This document shows positions 1 through 12,544 of a stretch of DNA of 64,000 bases, piece by piece. The stretch covers positions 7,202,001-7,266,000 of the forward strand of contig OX326958.1 in assembly GCA_946800325.1 (NCBI GenBank), read 5' to 3'. The position numbers and the translations under genes are program-made. The notes below the pieces were generated by a model. The model ran no database searches. It was not told the origin of the DNA and saw nothing but the letters and a program-made list of their open reading frames with translations. Position 1 is the stretch's first letter; each line of letters begins with the position of its first letter. This stretch comes from Luzula sylvatica (lineage: Eukaryota; Streptophyta; Magnoliopsida; Poales; Juncaceae).

Positions 1-2860
1 TTAATTATTAATCTACTTTGCTAAATATGAAATTACTTAGTGCGAGAGAATTGTGGGGGAAATATGAGGGAAAAGTATAATTGTCCTAAAATCATTTATT
101 GAAAATGGATGTCACATTTGTATATTTCGGCATATCATATATTCATATCCATAAATGTATTTTCTTTTATTTATATTAGGATACATAATATGTTTTGATT
201 TAGACATATATAAATATTTTTCATATAAATTAAAATCAATTCCGATGTTTATTAATACTATATTTTTAATGTTTGTAATTTATAATTCTTAATAATTATG
301 TTTATGAATGTTTTTTGTTAATTTTTAAATAATGTAATTTATTAAATTTATTTTTTAAGTGATGTAATGTTGTATTTTTTGTAATGTAGTACATTGGATT
401 TTATTAGTTGAATTTGTTCTTATTATGTTTATGAATGTATCAATTTTTAAAATATTTTTTATATTTGTTTTCAATTTTTGTACCAACAGTCTGATTTTTT
501 ATTTCTATTCGGCCGAGCCGACCAAGTCCGAGTCGACGGGACCGTCCGAGTCCGAGTCCAAATCCGATATTCAAAACAATGGTTTAAACTCTATTATATT
601 ATTGTATCTGCAGTATTAAAATAAGGAATAACATTGTCAATGTAACATTACGTTTGTACTTTTCTTTTAGTTAAGATTTTCTTTTTGGGTAAGGGATTGA
701 TTAGTGCATTTTAATTTATGGGCGTGCAATCGATATACATGTCATCGATAGGAATGCGACACATGACGGTTTGCCATTTCTCAATTTTGACTACTTTTGT
801 ATAATTTTACTGTATTTGTGAACTCCAAACACCATCAGCAAAAAGGTGTAAATTTTTATAAAAAAATACAAATCCAGTCCAAAAATATTATACAATATAT
901 TACTCATGTAAAAAATTATCTGAAAATATGCATCATACATACAAAAAAAAAACATGTATTGTATTTAAAAAAGATACATCATGCAAATTAATATATAAAA
1001 AAGTACAAAAATTAAAATGCTATCATACATACAAAACCATTTAACCTGTATTCTATTTCAAATATATACATCATATATCTAAAAGATATAAATATACATC
1101 TTAAAAATTATAATACATAAAAATATATCATACATTTTTGAAGTGCACAATGTGCGGTTAAATTCTTGTCTCATTGGATAATATTAGTTTTCTCCAATTT
1201 CATAATATGAATAATTCATTATCAGACCAACACTTTTTTTTCATATAATAAAATAAAATATGTTTATCATCTATTACCATCTCATAGGATTATATATATC
1301 AATTCTTGTCTTCGTCAGTTTTATATTTTCCAAACATAACTTGTGATGGGATCATGGCAAATATGTTTTGAACACATTTTCTTTTTGTTTTTACAAAATA
1401 GTAACAGTAAAATATGCTCCTAGTACTTCCTCTATTGGAATAAACTGAGATTAGAGATGGCAATAGGACGCTCGGGTTCGAGTCATTTCGGTTTGCGAGT
1501 CGTTCGCTTTATCGGGTCGTTCGGATCGCAAGTCATTCGGATTCGGATTCTTTTGATTTTCGAATCATTCGGTTTTCGGATCATTTCGGTTCCGGCCGGG
1601 TCGTTTTTGTTTTCGGATCATTCCGCATTTCTTAATGTATCCGCATTATGTTCATTTGACCCCGATTCTTTCGACTTCATTTGCCTTTTCACCCAGCTAT
1701 CTAACTAACAAATACTATTCTCACAAATTAAAATATATTTTTCTTTATCTGTAATATATTTTTTGAAAAATAAAAATTTCGGTATAAGGGTGACTATTTG
1801 TCATTTTACTATATTTCTTGTAAGGTTTACTTAATATCATATGTTAATATTAATAAATTTTTATAGTAAAACTACACACAACAACACACTAAAAAAAATC
1901 ATGTGTGACCAGGTGTTTAATGGCGAACGGGCTGACAAATTTTTTGACATGCTCGTCGCGTAGCGCGAGTATTTTCCTAGTATATTATGATTGTGCGAAT
2001 ATATATTGTTTTCATAGAGATTTTAATATTTTATTTTTTGACAAAAAATGATAAATATATTTTGTACACATTCAGGCACATATAATTTGCAACATCACTT
2101 AAAATATACATTTCTTTCTTTGGAAGATATTATGTATAATCTTTGTATAACATGAAATAAAAAATTATATCTTATAATATGTAATAGTTGGTTCCAATTA
2201 TCTTTATTCTAATTTTAATAAAAGTATACTTATGTATCCAATATATTTTTTTGTTACATTTACAAAATTGCCGAGTCTTGATTTATACTATAATTATTAT
2301 TATTATTTCTAATAAATAAAAAATCTAATTATTCCATATTATATATATAAAAAAAACATTTCTACAACATCCAATCACTTAGAATATGAAAAATATATTA
2401 AAATGACCTTTTTTTCTTCAACATATAAAATTTAAGATTATTTAAATTTAAGTAAGTGTATAATATATTTTGGCATACATCTTGATTTTATTTCATATAA
2501 CATTTTTGAAACAATAATTATTATATTGTACTACGTGATACATCAGAAAATATTGTATTATTATGACAATATTATGCAATTGAAAACAAAACAATCACGT
2601 AAATTTTGCAAAACATGACTGTAAGAAAACATCATTATTAACCTTTACTTTACAACTAATGTTCTTTTAACGAAAATGTACAACACACAACTAATAAGAT
2701 AAATATAAATTTAAAACAGGTAAATTATTTTGTCTCTAAATAGAATAGCATCACGTGGGCCAAAAGAAATTAAAACCGGTAATGTCAGTGAATGGATGGA
2801 CGCATCCTTCGGAAAAAGACTGAAATACATCCAACTCTTCCTCTCCTCAAATCAAATGGG
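1..2860. other. AT-rich intergenic spacer
   Basis: No convincing gene is visible. Two patches of degenerate GC-richer repeat stand out: 507-575 (variations on GAGTCCGAGTC) and about 1457-1690 (variations on TTCGGATC and TCGGTT). Both can be read as short open frames, but the repetitive composition argues against coding. A Helitron-like 3' end lies at 1952-1980 and is listed separately. The rest is A/T homopolymer-rich sequence. Confidence 0.6.
1952..1980 (+). mobile_element. Helitron-like 3' terminus
   Basis: A GC-rich hairpin at 1952-1969 (CTCGTCGCGTAGCGCGAG) stands in AT-rich sequence. It is followed after a short spacer by CTAG ending at 1980 and then a T. A terminal hairpin plus CTRR next to a host T is the textbook Helitron 3' end. 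The 5' end (TC after a host A, upstream on this strand) could not be placed, so only the terminus is reported. Confidence 0.55.
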
Positions 2861-2868
2861 TATAAATA
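2861..2868 (+). promoter_or_regulatory. TATA box of the small gene at 2965
   Basis: TATAAATA lies 97 bases before the ATG at 2965. That leaves room for a start site near 2890-2900 and a 5' leader of about 65-75 bases. Its match to the plant TATA consensus supports the downstream frame as a real gene. Confidence 0.55.
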
Positions 2869-2964
2869 GTTATCCCCTTCTATTACTATGTACAAGTTGT
2901 GACAATATTCACTGAGAGATCTAATTTGCATTTCAGCAGAACCAGTACACACAATTTCTGAAGA

Positions 2965-3321
2965 ATGGGGAGAGCAAAAGCGCTTGCAAAGGATATAGCC
3001 GGCACGGCCGTGGGAGCGTGTGTTGCGATGGTTGCGGCACCACTTATTGTTGTTAATTTAGTGGTGTTCGCAACTATTAAAGTTCCTTCAAAAACAATAA
3101 AAAAAATAATTAATAGGAAAAAAAACAAGAAACAAAAGAAAGCATTAGAAGCTTTGGAAAAGATCGAGATGAAAAAAGAAATAGAAACCAAAATGAAGGA
3201 ACGATCAGAAATTAACGAAATGGTCAATAGGACGAGGATTTCACCGGAACACCAAATAGAGATGGAAGAGGCATTTCGGGGTATGATTCTTAATGGTGGT
3301 TTCGGCCGTGTCATTCCGTAG
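2965..3321 (+). CDS. Small single-pass membrane protein, unrecognised (118 aa)
   Basis: This is an intronless frame from ATG 2965 to TAG 3321. I do not recognise the family. Residues about 10-42 are rich in Ala, Val, Gly and Ile and look like one membrane segment (core AMVAAPLIVVNLVVFATI). Residues about 43-85 are very Lys/Glu-rich and likely helical, possibly a short coiled coil. The tail is neutral and ends GGFGRVIP. The basic stretch directly after the hydrophobic segment suggests a cytosolic C terminus, which is inference. A TATA box lies about 100 bases upstream. Codon use is more balanced than in the surrounding A/T-rich spacer. No neighbour shares its strand closely. A lineage-specific peptide is possible, and expression data would decide. 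Confidence 0.55.
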   Translation: MGRAKALAKDIAGTAVGACVAMVAAPLIVVNLVVFATIKVPSKTIKKIINRKKNKKQKKALEALEKIEMKKEIETKMKERSEINEMVNRTRISPEHQIEMEEAFRGMILNGGFGRVIP

Positions 3322-5050
3322 ATAGATAGTAAAATTTTTAATTTGTAAATAGGGTATTTTTGTGAAAAAGTGTATATATGGATTTTTGTTTTGCTATAAT
3401 GTAAATTAATATAATACAAGGAGGAAAGAGAGATTTTCTTAGCTTTATATTAATAATGAATAAATAAATCAAAGTATTAAAATTGAATCAATCAAAAATA
3501 ATGTTTAAGATCACAGGGTACAAAAAAATTAATGATGTGGAGCAAGGCGGAAAGAAAAATTTTCTTAACTTTATATATATTAATTAATTAATTAATAATT
3601 AATAGTTAATTAATTTTTTCTCTAGCTCCCAGAAACGTGCCCCACAATACTGACAATGATGTTACGAAAACCAACATCCCATTTTTCTGTTGAAGTACTC
3701 GAATGGAAAAATATGCAAGGAGAAAAAATAGAATGGAGTCATATTTTGTAAGGATGACAAATATGCAAGGAAGAAAATTAGTTTACATATCGCTTTTAAA
3801 TTTAAAAAAAAAAAATTTAAATTAAAGACCTAAGGTGAAATTTCCAATAATTTTCGAAAATTTGATATGGAAGTGAAGGGGTGTAGTATTTCTTGATAGT
3901 TTTGTACAGCTCGCTCCCATAGTAGAACCTTCACTCTTCTGTTTGAAATTTTTTTCTTTTCCTTTTGTTAGCATTAGTCTTTGATTGTGGATTCTCAAAT
4001 GATCTATTGAAAGTTGACAATATAAAATTCACATTAACATTCGATAAACTGTCCAAGTTAAGATTTTGTAGATTAATCAATACTAAGAAGTTAAAATGAA
4101 CAAATTTTTTATCCGTGAGAGAAACTTGTAAGAAATAATGCGCAAACATGTAAAAAAACAACTTTGAAGGATAAAACTTTGCAGAGAAGTAAATCGACGC
4201 AATTCCAAATTACCCGATAAGAAGTTAGTCATTTATATAAAGGAATATACTAAATTGCAATTTTAGTATTAATCCACATTCTCAATCTGAATTGGAATTG
4301 AATTTAAACTAATATCGAAATTAATCACGTACGCGCACTAAAATTGGGAACACAAATGATGTATTTTTTTAACTATCTACAATAAAAATAATGAAATACA
4401 GGTACCAATACTAATGAAAAGTAAAACTCTTCAATTTAGTCTTAAGTAAAAGTATGTATGTTATTATTTGCTGAAAATATTAGGGGAATTCAGTGTGCAA
4501 AGTAATCAATAAGTTAAATAATCATAGGAGAACAAAGAAGAGTTGATCATGTAAAAAAAAATCAGACATTCTTCCACTGTGTGTCCGTGCGCGCGTGTGC
4601 GAGAGTTAGCTGTGCGTTCTTCAAGAGAGAATACGTTACAGTTACATGGATTGAAATTGTCTCAGTATATATGTATATATGGATTCTTTTATATTGTAAA
4701 GTAAAAATATTTTAATTGTTCAAGATCCGATTTTTTTGAATAATGAAGATGTTTCACACGTCACAATAAAATTATTTTTCTTCATACATCACGGGCAGTT
4801 GTTGAACAATGAAGATATTTGGCACGTCACAACAGAGTTATTTTATTCATACATCACACAGATATAACACAACAAATTTTTTCAAATGCATATTAGAGCA
4901 CATTATTGTTTGGTGTATTCGTGTGAAAATAAATAAGTATCCACATATATAAAATTTTAAATTGTTGTACATGAAAAGCGATATCATAAGATGAATTAAC
5001 TTGAGACATATACTTGTGCATTCATTATCTTTGAATCCAAACTATACAGT
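3322..5050. other. Intergenic spacer with a short tandem duplication
   Basis: AT-rich sequence without a supported gene. At about 4725-4860 a unit of roughly 80-90 bases occurs twice (TGAAGATGTTTCACACGTCACAA, then a diverged copy with ATTTGGCACGTCACAAC), each followed by TTCATACATCAC. An open frame at 3931-4161 on the minus strand has no recognisable domain and was not accepted as a gene. Confidence 0.5.
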
Positions 5051-5672
5051 GTTTGTACGATTTGGTAAAAAATTACGTAATAAATGATTTGATCCAAACC
5101 ATCTCAAAAACACGTTATTTTGGCTCCTCAGGGCGTTATAAGATTGTTATGAATCGAAAAACAAAATTTCTTAGTGTGTGTAAAATTTGGTGAAATGTTA
5201 CGTAGTAAAATATACGATACAAATGATCTAAAAACACATTATTTGAACTCCTCAAAGCGTAAAATGATTGCTATGAATCGAAAAAAAAACTTTCTTAGTA
5301 TTTGTACAATTTGGTGAAAAGTTACGTAGTAAATGATTCGATCCAAACCATCTCAAAAACACGTTATTTGGGCTCCTCAGAGCGTTATAAGATTGTTATG
5401 AATCGAAAAACAAACTTTCTTAGTGTGTGTAAAATTTGGTGAAATATTATGTAGTAAAATAAACGATGCAAATGATCTAAAACACATTATTTGAACTCCT
5501 CAAAGAGTAAAATGATTGCTATGAATCGAAAAGAAATTTTCTTAATGTTTGTACAATTTGGTGAAAATTTACGTAGTAAATGATTTGATCCAAACCATCT
5601 CAAAAACACGTTATTTGTGGCTCCTCAGAGCGTTATAAGATTGTTATGAATCGAAAAACAAATTTTCTTAGT
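5051..5672. repeat. Higher-order tandem repeat (A-B-A-B-A, about 125-bp subunits)
   Basis: Five consecutive subunits start at 5051, 5176, 5300, 5425 and 5547. Type A (1st, 3rd, 5th) shares TGATCCAAACCATCTC and CTCCTCAGAGCG; type B (2nd, 4th) shares GATCTAAAA and CTCCTCAAAGCG. A units resemble each other more than they resemble B, giving a higher-order period of about 248 bases. This is the organisation of satellite arrays, here as a very short isolated array. Each subunit contains TTACGTA and ATTGCTATGAATCG or TTGTTATGAATCG. Confidence 0.8.
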
Positions 5673-6189
5673 GTGTTATTCTTATTTGGTTATTTGGTAA
5701 CATGCGATTAAATTTTCATTGTTTTGTAACTTATGTGCTATTTTCGTTCTTGGTTTATTCAGTAGTTTCATTTGACAAGTGCGCGCACGATATTCTGCTG
5801 TTGCACCGAAGAAAGACACGCACGCGCTGTACGCAACAATTTCAGCTTTATTTACTTGCATGGTTGTCATGTTGCAAATGAGTATATTTTGTTCGTGTTT
5901 GTCCAACTTGATAGAGAGAGAGCATGTTTTTGAATAATGACTCCACATAAAATGGCACGTAAAATAACCAATAATGCAGAAAAAAAAGAAAATGATTCTT
6001 CTTCATGTTCGTTCAACTCCATAAACAGCATGATTCCAGATGATCAGACAATAGGAGATGGCAAATACAATAATTTGAGATAAAACTTTAAAAATATGTA
6101 GTTTTTTTTACTTTACATTTTACATGTATAAAAAATATATAAATCTGTACATGAGAAATAGAAAATTACGTTGCATCTCATTGGTGGAT

Positions 6190-9100
6190 TCACAATATCC
6201 CACTCAAAAAGCCCCTGGACAAACGAATTAAAACGATTATATTACGACTTCAAAATAAAATAAAAAAGGATTATATTAAGCATATACCCAGTTGAATATT
6301 AAAAAAAACATAAAAGAATTAAATATTTACCATATTCCCGAAGCCGTTTTTTCCTTGTTTCTCCCCGTGAAAGCATTGTTGATTTCGATCGTCGTTGGTT
6401 TATTTGGAAATTCAGCGATGATGTCATACTTCTCTTTTCCATTGGCCTCGTCTAATCTCTTATACAACTCGTATCCATTTGGATAAGACATCCTATTGGG
6501 TTTAAATATAGCTTAATATATATATATTTATTTATGACCAAAATCATATAACTTCAAATTCAAACCTTAGAGCGCCCATTATTGGATAAAACGAACCGGT
6601 ATAAAACAAAAGGCGAAAAGAATAGCAATTTTCAAACGAAGCGGCAAAATTCATTCTCTCCTCTCTCCCTATCGTCTGTACAAAATAACAAACGATTATT
6701 GAAAACTACAATAATTATATTTTCGTGAAAAAGTATGATATTAAATTACCGTCATGATGCCACTTGAGCTAGGCACATCCTGAAAACATTAATGTCAATA
6801 AAATGTATATTTGTCAAGTTTATTTAAATAATAATTAATTTTATAACCTTAAGGCGAGGATTGATAAGAATCACTGGCCGGTCACCAGCTTTTTCCATCA
6901 TAGCTTTTAAATCCTACAAAAATAATAGAAAAAAGAAATTTTCATTTATTTTATTTTATGGATATGAATAATTGAATTCTAAAATTAATAACTCACGTCG
7001 ATAATGCAATTACCAACTGCATTTTGAGGAGCCAAAAGTATGAACATATCATCTTGCTCGTCTACATGATTAGCCCCTTCAATTTCAAAAAATAACAAAA
7101 TTAATAAATAACGTATAAAAATTAACAAACAATTAAGGAGTATAATATTAATGATAAAAAAAATATTAATGTACCAATAGCTCCGATATTAATAAAGGTG
7201 CCCAAAGCTTCGTATTCGCCCCAATCCATATATTCCAATATTTGTCTAGTACCGGCAAGTTGCAATGGAATTCCCGCTAATGCCCCTTCTCCCATCGACC
7301 CTTGCACGCAAACCTAATTAACAATAAATAAAAAATTAATTAATAATTTCACAATATATATTATTCAATGGATTTTGGGTACGTACCTTGACCCGTTTCC
7401 CATCATCGGCAAAGGAAAGTGCGATATCTCGTACCATTTCCATTAAAGTACCAATTCGATAAACATCCTGAAAATATTTAAAAACGATATTAATTATGAT
7501 TTATTATTTTTTTATGGTGACTAAAATAATGCTTCTTATTTGAAAATGATATGCATACCACGTCAGGGTCAAGTTCAGGGATGCTAATCTCGACCTGAAA
7601 AAAGTATATATCATAGCGGAACATTAGAATGATAATTAAGATGATAATTAATTATTTAAAAAATAATTATTTCACCTTCACACGAGTCTTTTTATCGTCT
7701 ATGGCCCTTCGTGTAGCGTTTCGCACGTCATCGTAGAAATATTCTCTAATTTCCCTAGAATGAGGAATGTTATTCAATTTTGTAGGAATCCCTCTCCATT
7801 TAGCCTGTAAATATAAATAAAAAATATTTGAGATTAATTATTATGCTAACTGAATGAAATTAATTAATAAGATTCGTCCATACACTATAATTCTTACGTT
7901 TTTCGATGCAGCTATTTTGATATTTTTGGATGGATTTCCTGCGAATAAATAAAATAGTAAAGAAAAGTTATTAAATATTTGTCTTTTTATGTGTGAATAA
8001 GTAATAATTATTTTACCATTAGTTTTGGCCAATTTGACTGTACTTGAATCTTTTTCAATTACTTTTTGCAATAAAGAGTCCACTTCCTGAAATACCGCTT
8101 CTCTCCCACGATTTCCATCGATCTAAATTCTTGCACCAAAAAAAAATATAAATTCTATTTTATTTCAGAAATTAATCAAAACTTAATAATTAAATTGGTG
8201 TACAAATATACACACCTTATTTAATAAATCCACATAAGTAGGAAGAATCGCTTCTGAATTTCGCTTATATGTCTCCAATCGTGATTTTGCCTACAAAAGT
8301 AACAAAAAATCGAGAAATGAATTGAATTTTCCTTAAAAGTATAAAGTGAAATAAAAATAATAACAATATACCTTTTCTAGGGTATCGTCAGAGCGAGTAA
8401 TAAGACGAGAAGAAATTTCTTCATTTTCAGGGGGGAAATTTGTTACATGATATATTTTTCCTGTTACAGGATCCAATCTTCTACCCACGCATCTATCTAT
8501 TAGCATTTCATCTGGAACCTAAATGAAAGATTTATGAACGGTGAATTAAATATTTATTTATTTATTTATTTCGGAATAATACAATTTTATACAAATTGAT
8601 TAGAAACCTCGAGGACGATATATATGTCTGGTCTTATCTTCATATTTTCGAGACTTTGAGCTTGTGAATAACTCCTCGGATATCCATCGAGAAGCCATCC
8701 TTTTTCCCTCGCATCTTGCCTCGATAACCGTGCAACCACCATCTATTACAAATGCAATCAAATAATCAATAAAATAAGGAAATGAAATATATGTATAATT
8801 AATTATCATACATCTGTTACGATTTGATCTGGGACGAGTTTGCCACTATCCATGAATTCTTTTGCTTTTATGCCAATTTCTGTTTTGGATGACACTTCGG
8901 CGCGCAGGAGATCTCCAGTGGATATGTGCACCAAACCATACTGAATATAAATTGTAACTCTTTAAGCCAATAATAGTATAATTTCATAGTAGCCATAAAT
9001 TAACTAGTAGAATTACAAAATTAATAAATAAGGGAACGATTAATTTACCTTCTCAACAATTAATTTACACTGAGTTCCTTTCCCCGAAGCAGGAGCACCT

Positions 9101-9422
9101 GAAATCATCACTTTCAGTGGCTCTCTTGCTGAACATTCCACTTTGAACCCCTGAAAAAGTTAAAAATGTACAAATTTAATAGAGTGTTTTCATTTCTTTA
9201 AAGGATTTTTGAATTTGAATCGATGCATTTTAGTACATTCAATTTGGATCTCCGATTATTGCTTGAACTGAGACGCGACGAAAGAGAGCAGGAGGAATCA
9301 CGGCGAGAAGAACGAGAAGAGCAACCGCAACGAGAAGAATTGATAGCCGAAGGAGATTGAACGAAAGAGAGTCTAGATTGCTTGTTGCAATAAGAAAATG
9401 CGGCTGGAATTGCAGTCGCCAT
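6190..9422 (-). CDS. Chloroplast adenylate kinase with C-terminal DUF1995 (adenylate kinase 5-like, 592 aa)
   Basis: Interconverts 2 ADP with ATP + AMP, by family in plastids. Coding exons (minus): 9422-9237, 9150-9049, 8940-8812, 8742-8608, 8518-8372, 8290-8216, 8122-8017, 7938-7898, 7804-7676, 7594-7559, 7467-7387, 7313-7175, 7076-6997, 6913-6848, 6779-6750, 6675-6566, 6492-6331, 6214-6190. Every junction has GT-AG and phases agree, giving 592 residues, close to the 588 I recall for the Arabidopsis homologue At5g35170. Residues 1-62 are Ser/Arg-rich like a transit peptide. The P-loop GAPASGKGT is at 80-88, the AMP-site motif HISTGDLLR at 101-109, and the LID start [14 protein letters not shown] at 192-205. 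DUF1995 begins near residue 308 ([16 protein letters not shown]). The last exon encodes only GFLSGIL after a split Trp, matching the conserved GIWGFLS end; reading on from exon 17 would stop right after that Trp. No break is seen. Copies of this gene elsewhere in the window were not found. Confidence 0.93.
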
Positions 9423-9950
9423 TGTTGTTCTCCTTTGCTAAGCGACAAGCTAAGTGTAGTGTTGGCAGTAAGACGATGCTTTTTATATGTGGCCGAGAAT
9501 GACAGAGAATCAGTTCGGATTGTTTGGGTGGACTCAGTTCGGATCAAGATCCTAATCTAACACGATCCGTTTGTTCTCAACAGGTCATAATCAAGTTATC
9601 AACTCGCTACACAAATAACTATACAAATCCTCCACAAAATACCCAGATTTCCTTAGCACCGGTTCATAGAATCATATAAGATCGAATATTCTTGACGCGT
9701 CTTGACCTGAACTCGGTCTTTCTTATGAATAGAGACTACGATGACGATAGGGAATCACGGTGTATGAAACCCCGGGTGTTTGAAAGAAGCGGATTCCTCA
9801 CGTGAGTATCACGTGATATCTCCTGCATCCTCCTCTCCGCCGCGCAGCGCTCATTCCCTCGTTACGTGCCTCCCACACAATACAGAGAAATAAAAACCCC
9901 CAAATCCAGAGCAAAAATTATTAAACCCTAACTTTGTCTCTCTAGAGCTA
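9423..9950. promoter_or_regulatory. Shared divergent promoter region
   Basis: 528 bases separate the ATGs of the divergent adenylate kinase and R3H/G-patch genes. Toward the kinase, a minus-strand TATAAAA (complement of 9481-9487) lies about 60 bases before its ATG. Toward the G-patch gene there are two palindromic CACGTG boxes (9799-9804 and 9810-9815), their starts 11 bases apart (about one helical turn). A telo-box AAACCCTAA lies at 9923-9931, 20 bases before ATG 9951. Telo-boxes are common in promoters of plant ribosome-biogenesis and translation genes, and CACGTG is bound by bHLH and bZIP factors. Use of these sites here is inference. Confidence 0.6.
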
Positions 9951-12544
9951 ATGGCTGGTGGAAGGAAGAAGAACAAGAAACCCACTGCCGGCGGCCCTAC
10001 TTACGGGAGTAGTGGCCGTAAGCCGCGGCGGACGACCGAGATCGTCTTCAAGCGTGAAACCCGAGAGTCGATGCCTAAGTGTAGCGCTGAGAATGTGTAT
10101 GCCTACTCTTATCCTGCCATATCAGATCCGAAAGAAGGAACTTCGGATGTTGAGATTCCGTCTTACTCGTACCATCCGGCCGTTGAAAGTGATCCGAGAT
10201 TAGTGTTGGGATATCAGGAGGAGGTGGTGGAAGAGGAATCTGAATCGGAAGAGGTGGGGGAAGAGGAGTCTGAATCCGAAGAGGTTGGTGGTGTTGGGTT
10301 AGGGTTTGTTGAGGAGCAGGAAGAGGAAGAGGAAGAAGATGAAGACGGAGAAGAAGATGGAACGGAAGAAGATGAGATGGTAGAAGATCAACTTGTAACC
10401 CCTGCGGCAAAGAAAGGAAGTAAAAGTCAGGGCTTTTTGTCAATTGGTGGACTCAAGATCTACACCGAGGACACCTCTTCACCCGAGGAGGATAATGACG
10501 ATGACGAGGATATCTCAGATGATGATGATGATGACGACGATGATGATCTGTCTCTTAGTGATGATGGGTCTGACATAGACGATGAGGTCGTAGCAGATTA
10601 CATGGAAGGAATTGGGGGTGCAGAAGAATTTCTAAGCACTATATCCAAAAAGAAATTGAAGGAACTAGCATCAGATTCAGACGAATCTGACGAAGATGGA
10701 TTTTTGAAGAGAGAGAAATTAGGAGGAGTGAAGTTAATGAAGGCGTCAGAGAAGTACGGTATGCAGGGGCAAAAAGGGAAAGGTAGAAAAGGGAAGGATA
10801 AAATGTACGATTCTGCAGGAATCGAAATGCTGTCATTGAATGATGTCATCAGTACGAAAGATTCCAGATTTGTTTCGAAGCCAGTAAGACGAAGCGCTCC
10901 TTCTCAACTCTCTAGATCTTGGCCAAGCGAAGGTCGAAAGAGTAATAATAAGAATTCCCGTAGTGCCCCTGGTATGATATATACATTCAGCAATATTTTC
11001 AAATTTTCTAGTTTGCGAAGTTTTGTTGTTAATATATACTTTTTTTGGTTTTAGGTGAAAAGAAGAAGCATCGCCAAGAACGAATTGCAGACAAGAGAAG
11101 AGAGAGAATGGCCCATCGAGGAGTTGACTTGACGCAAATAAATGATGTGAGACAAATATTTTGCCTTTTTTTACTACTATGAATTATGACATGAAGTTAA
11201 TAAACTTAGTAGGATTTATTTATTTATTTAATGTGCAGCAACTTAAGCAATTCGTTTTAGATAAAGCAGATGTGTTCGCTTTTCAACCAATGCTCAATCG
11301 TGACTGTACACAGGTACCACTTTTATTTTAATTTATCTTCTTATTAATTGCACATATATGCAAATTATTAGTTAAACTTTATATGGAATATAAATTTCTA
11401 CTTTAATATTTCAATTATGTCCTATGAAGTTTGGACTAAATGGTAATTTTTAATGGTACACTAATGTGCATTGTGGTTTTCCTACTATGCTTTTAGTAGT
11501 GGCAAACTTTATATTTTGGTTCGAATTTTGTAGGTCCAACGCTTGGCTTCGATTTATCGTCTTACTAGTGGTTGCCAAAATTTTGGAAAGAAACGGTACT
11601 TTTCCTTTTCAATTTATTTTCATTAAAATAATAATTGAGTTAATTTATTTTTTCAGATTTGTAACTGTGACGCGCACTGGAGACACATGCATGCCTTCTG
11701 CATCCGATAAAATTCGAATTGATAAGGTACCGAAGAAATTATCATTATTATTTCATATATAATTATCATTAATAATTATACACATTATTTATAGTTCTTG
11801 GGATCAAAACGCGAGGATGAAGATTTTTCGGTTCATAATTTCGACAAGAGGAAGAAAGCACATTTAATAACCACAAAGGCATCGTCCTCAGAAAGACCAG
11901 CAAAAACCAACAAATTCAGGAAAAGCAGTTCTGGGAAACAAAATCCCGGAAAATCAAAATCCAATTTTGCTGAAAACCCAGTTTCCTTTATCTCGTCAGG
12001 AACAATGTTAGGCGACACGGTTAAACGAACCGTTTTAATGGAAACAATTGTGGACTCGAAAGAAACTATTATTAGAACTGAAAAAGTCGGTGCTTTTGAG
12101 TTGCACACAACTGGATTCGGGTCTAAAATGTTGGCCAAAATGGGGTTTCTAGAAGGTGGAGGTTTAGGAAAAGACGGTCAAGGAATGGTCAAACCAATCG
12201 AGGCAATTCAAAGGCCTAAATCTCTCGGATTAGGCGTTCAATTTGAAGTAGACGAAGTAAGCGACGCTAAAATATCATGCCCGAATTCTAAAAATGTGGG
12301 ATCGAATTCTAAAAATTTGGGATCGAGTTCTAAAAATTTGGGATCTAGTTCTAAATATTTGGGATCGAATTCAAAAAGTATCGGTGGGTTTGAGAAACAT
12401 ACAAAGGGTTTTGGGTCCAAAATGATGGAGAAAATGGGTTTCAAACCGGGTACGGGTTTAGGAAGGGATGGACAAGGGATCGTTGACCCGTTAATGGCAG
12501 TTAGACGCCCGAAATCGATGGGTTTAGGGGTCAAGGAGTATTAG
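9951..12544 (+). CDS. R3H and double G-patch domain protein (SQS1-like, 689 aa)
   Basis: Probable nuclear RNA-processing cofactor. G-patch proteins of the Sqs1 type activate DEAH-box helicases such as Prp43 in splicing and ribosome biogenesis; that role here is inferred from architecture. Exons are 9951-10971, 11055-11146, 11239-11313, 11534-11595, 11657-11726 and 11795-12544; all introns are GT-AG and phases agree. Residues 1-340 hold a basic start (GGRKKNKKP) and then long acidic stretches, including a run of Asp near 195. Exons 3-5 encode an R3H-like domain (VQRLASIYRLTSGCQNFGKK, then RFVTVTRTGDT). The two G-patches are at about 544-588 (TTGFGSKMLAKMGF, GLGKDGQG) and 639-686 (TKGFGSKMMEKMGF, GLGRDGQG). 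A Ser/Asn/Lys linker of five 7-residue repeats separates them. Decayed partial copies lie at 20784-21484 and 56099-56799. Confidence 0.9.
12284..12388 (+). repeat. 21-bp coding minisatellite between the two G-patches
   Basis: Five in-frame 21-base units encode variants of NSKNLGS. The second to fourth are nearly identical at DNA level (TCTAAAAATTTGGGATCGA), while the first and last have diverged. The length keeps the frame, so copy number could vary without breaking the protein and would alter the spacer between the two G-patches. The decayed copies at 20784 and 56099 have lost this part. Confidence 0.85.

Noticed and set aside
1457..1708. Open frame of 83 codons
   Set aside because: It lies in a degenerate TTCGG-type repeat and its peptide is a product of that repeat.
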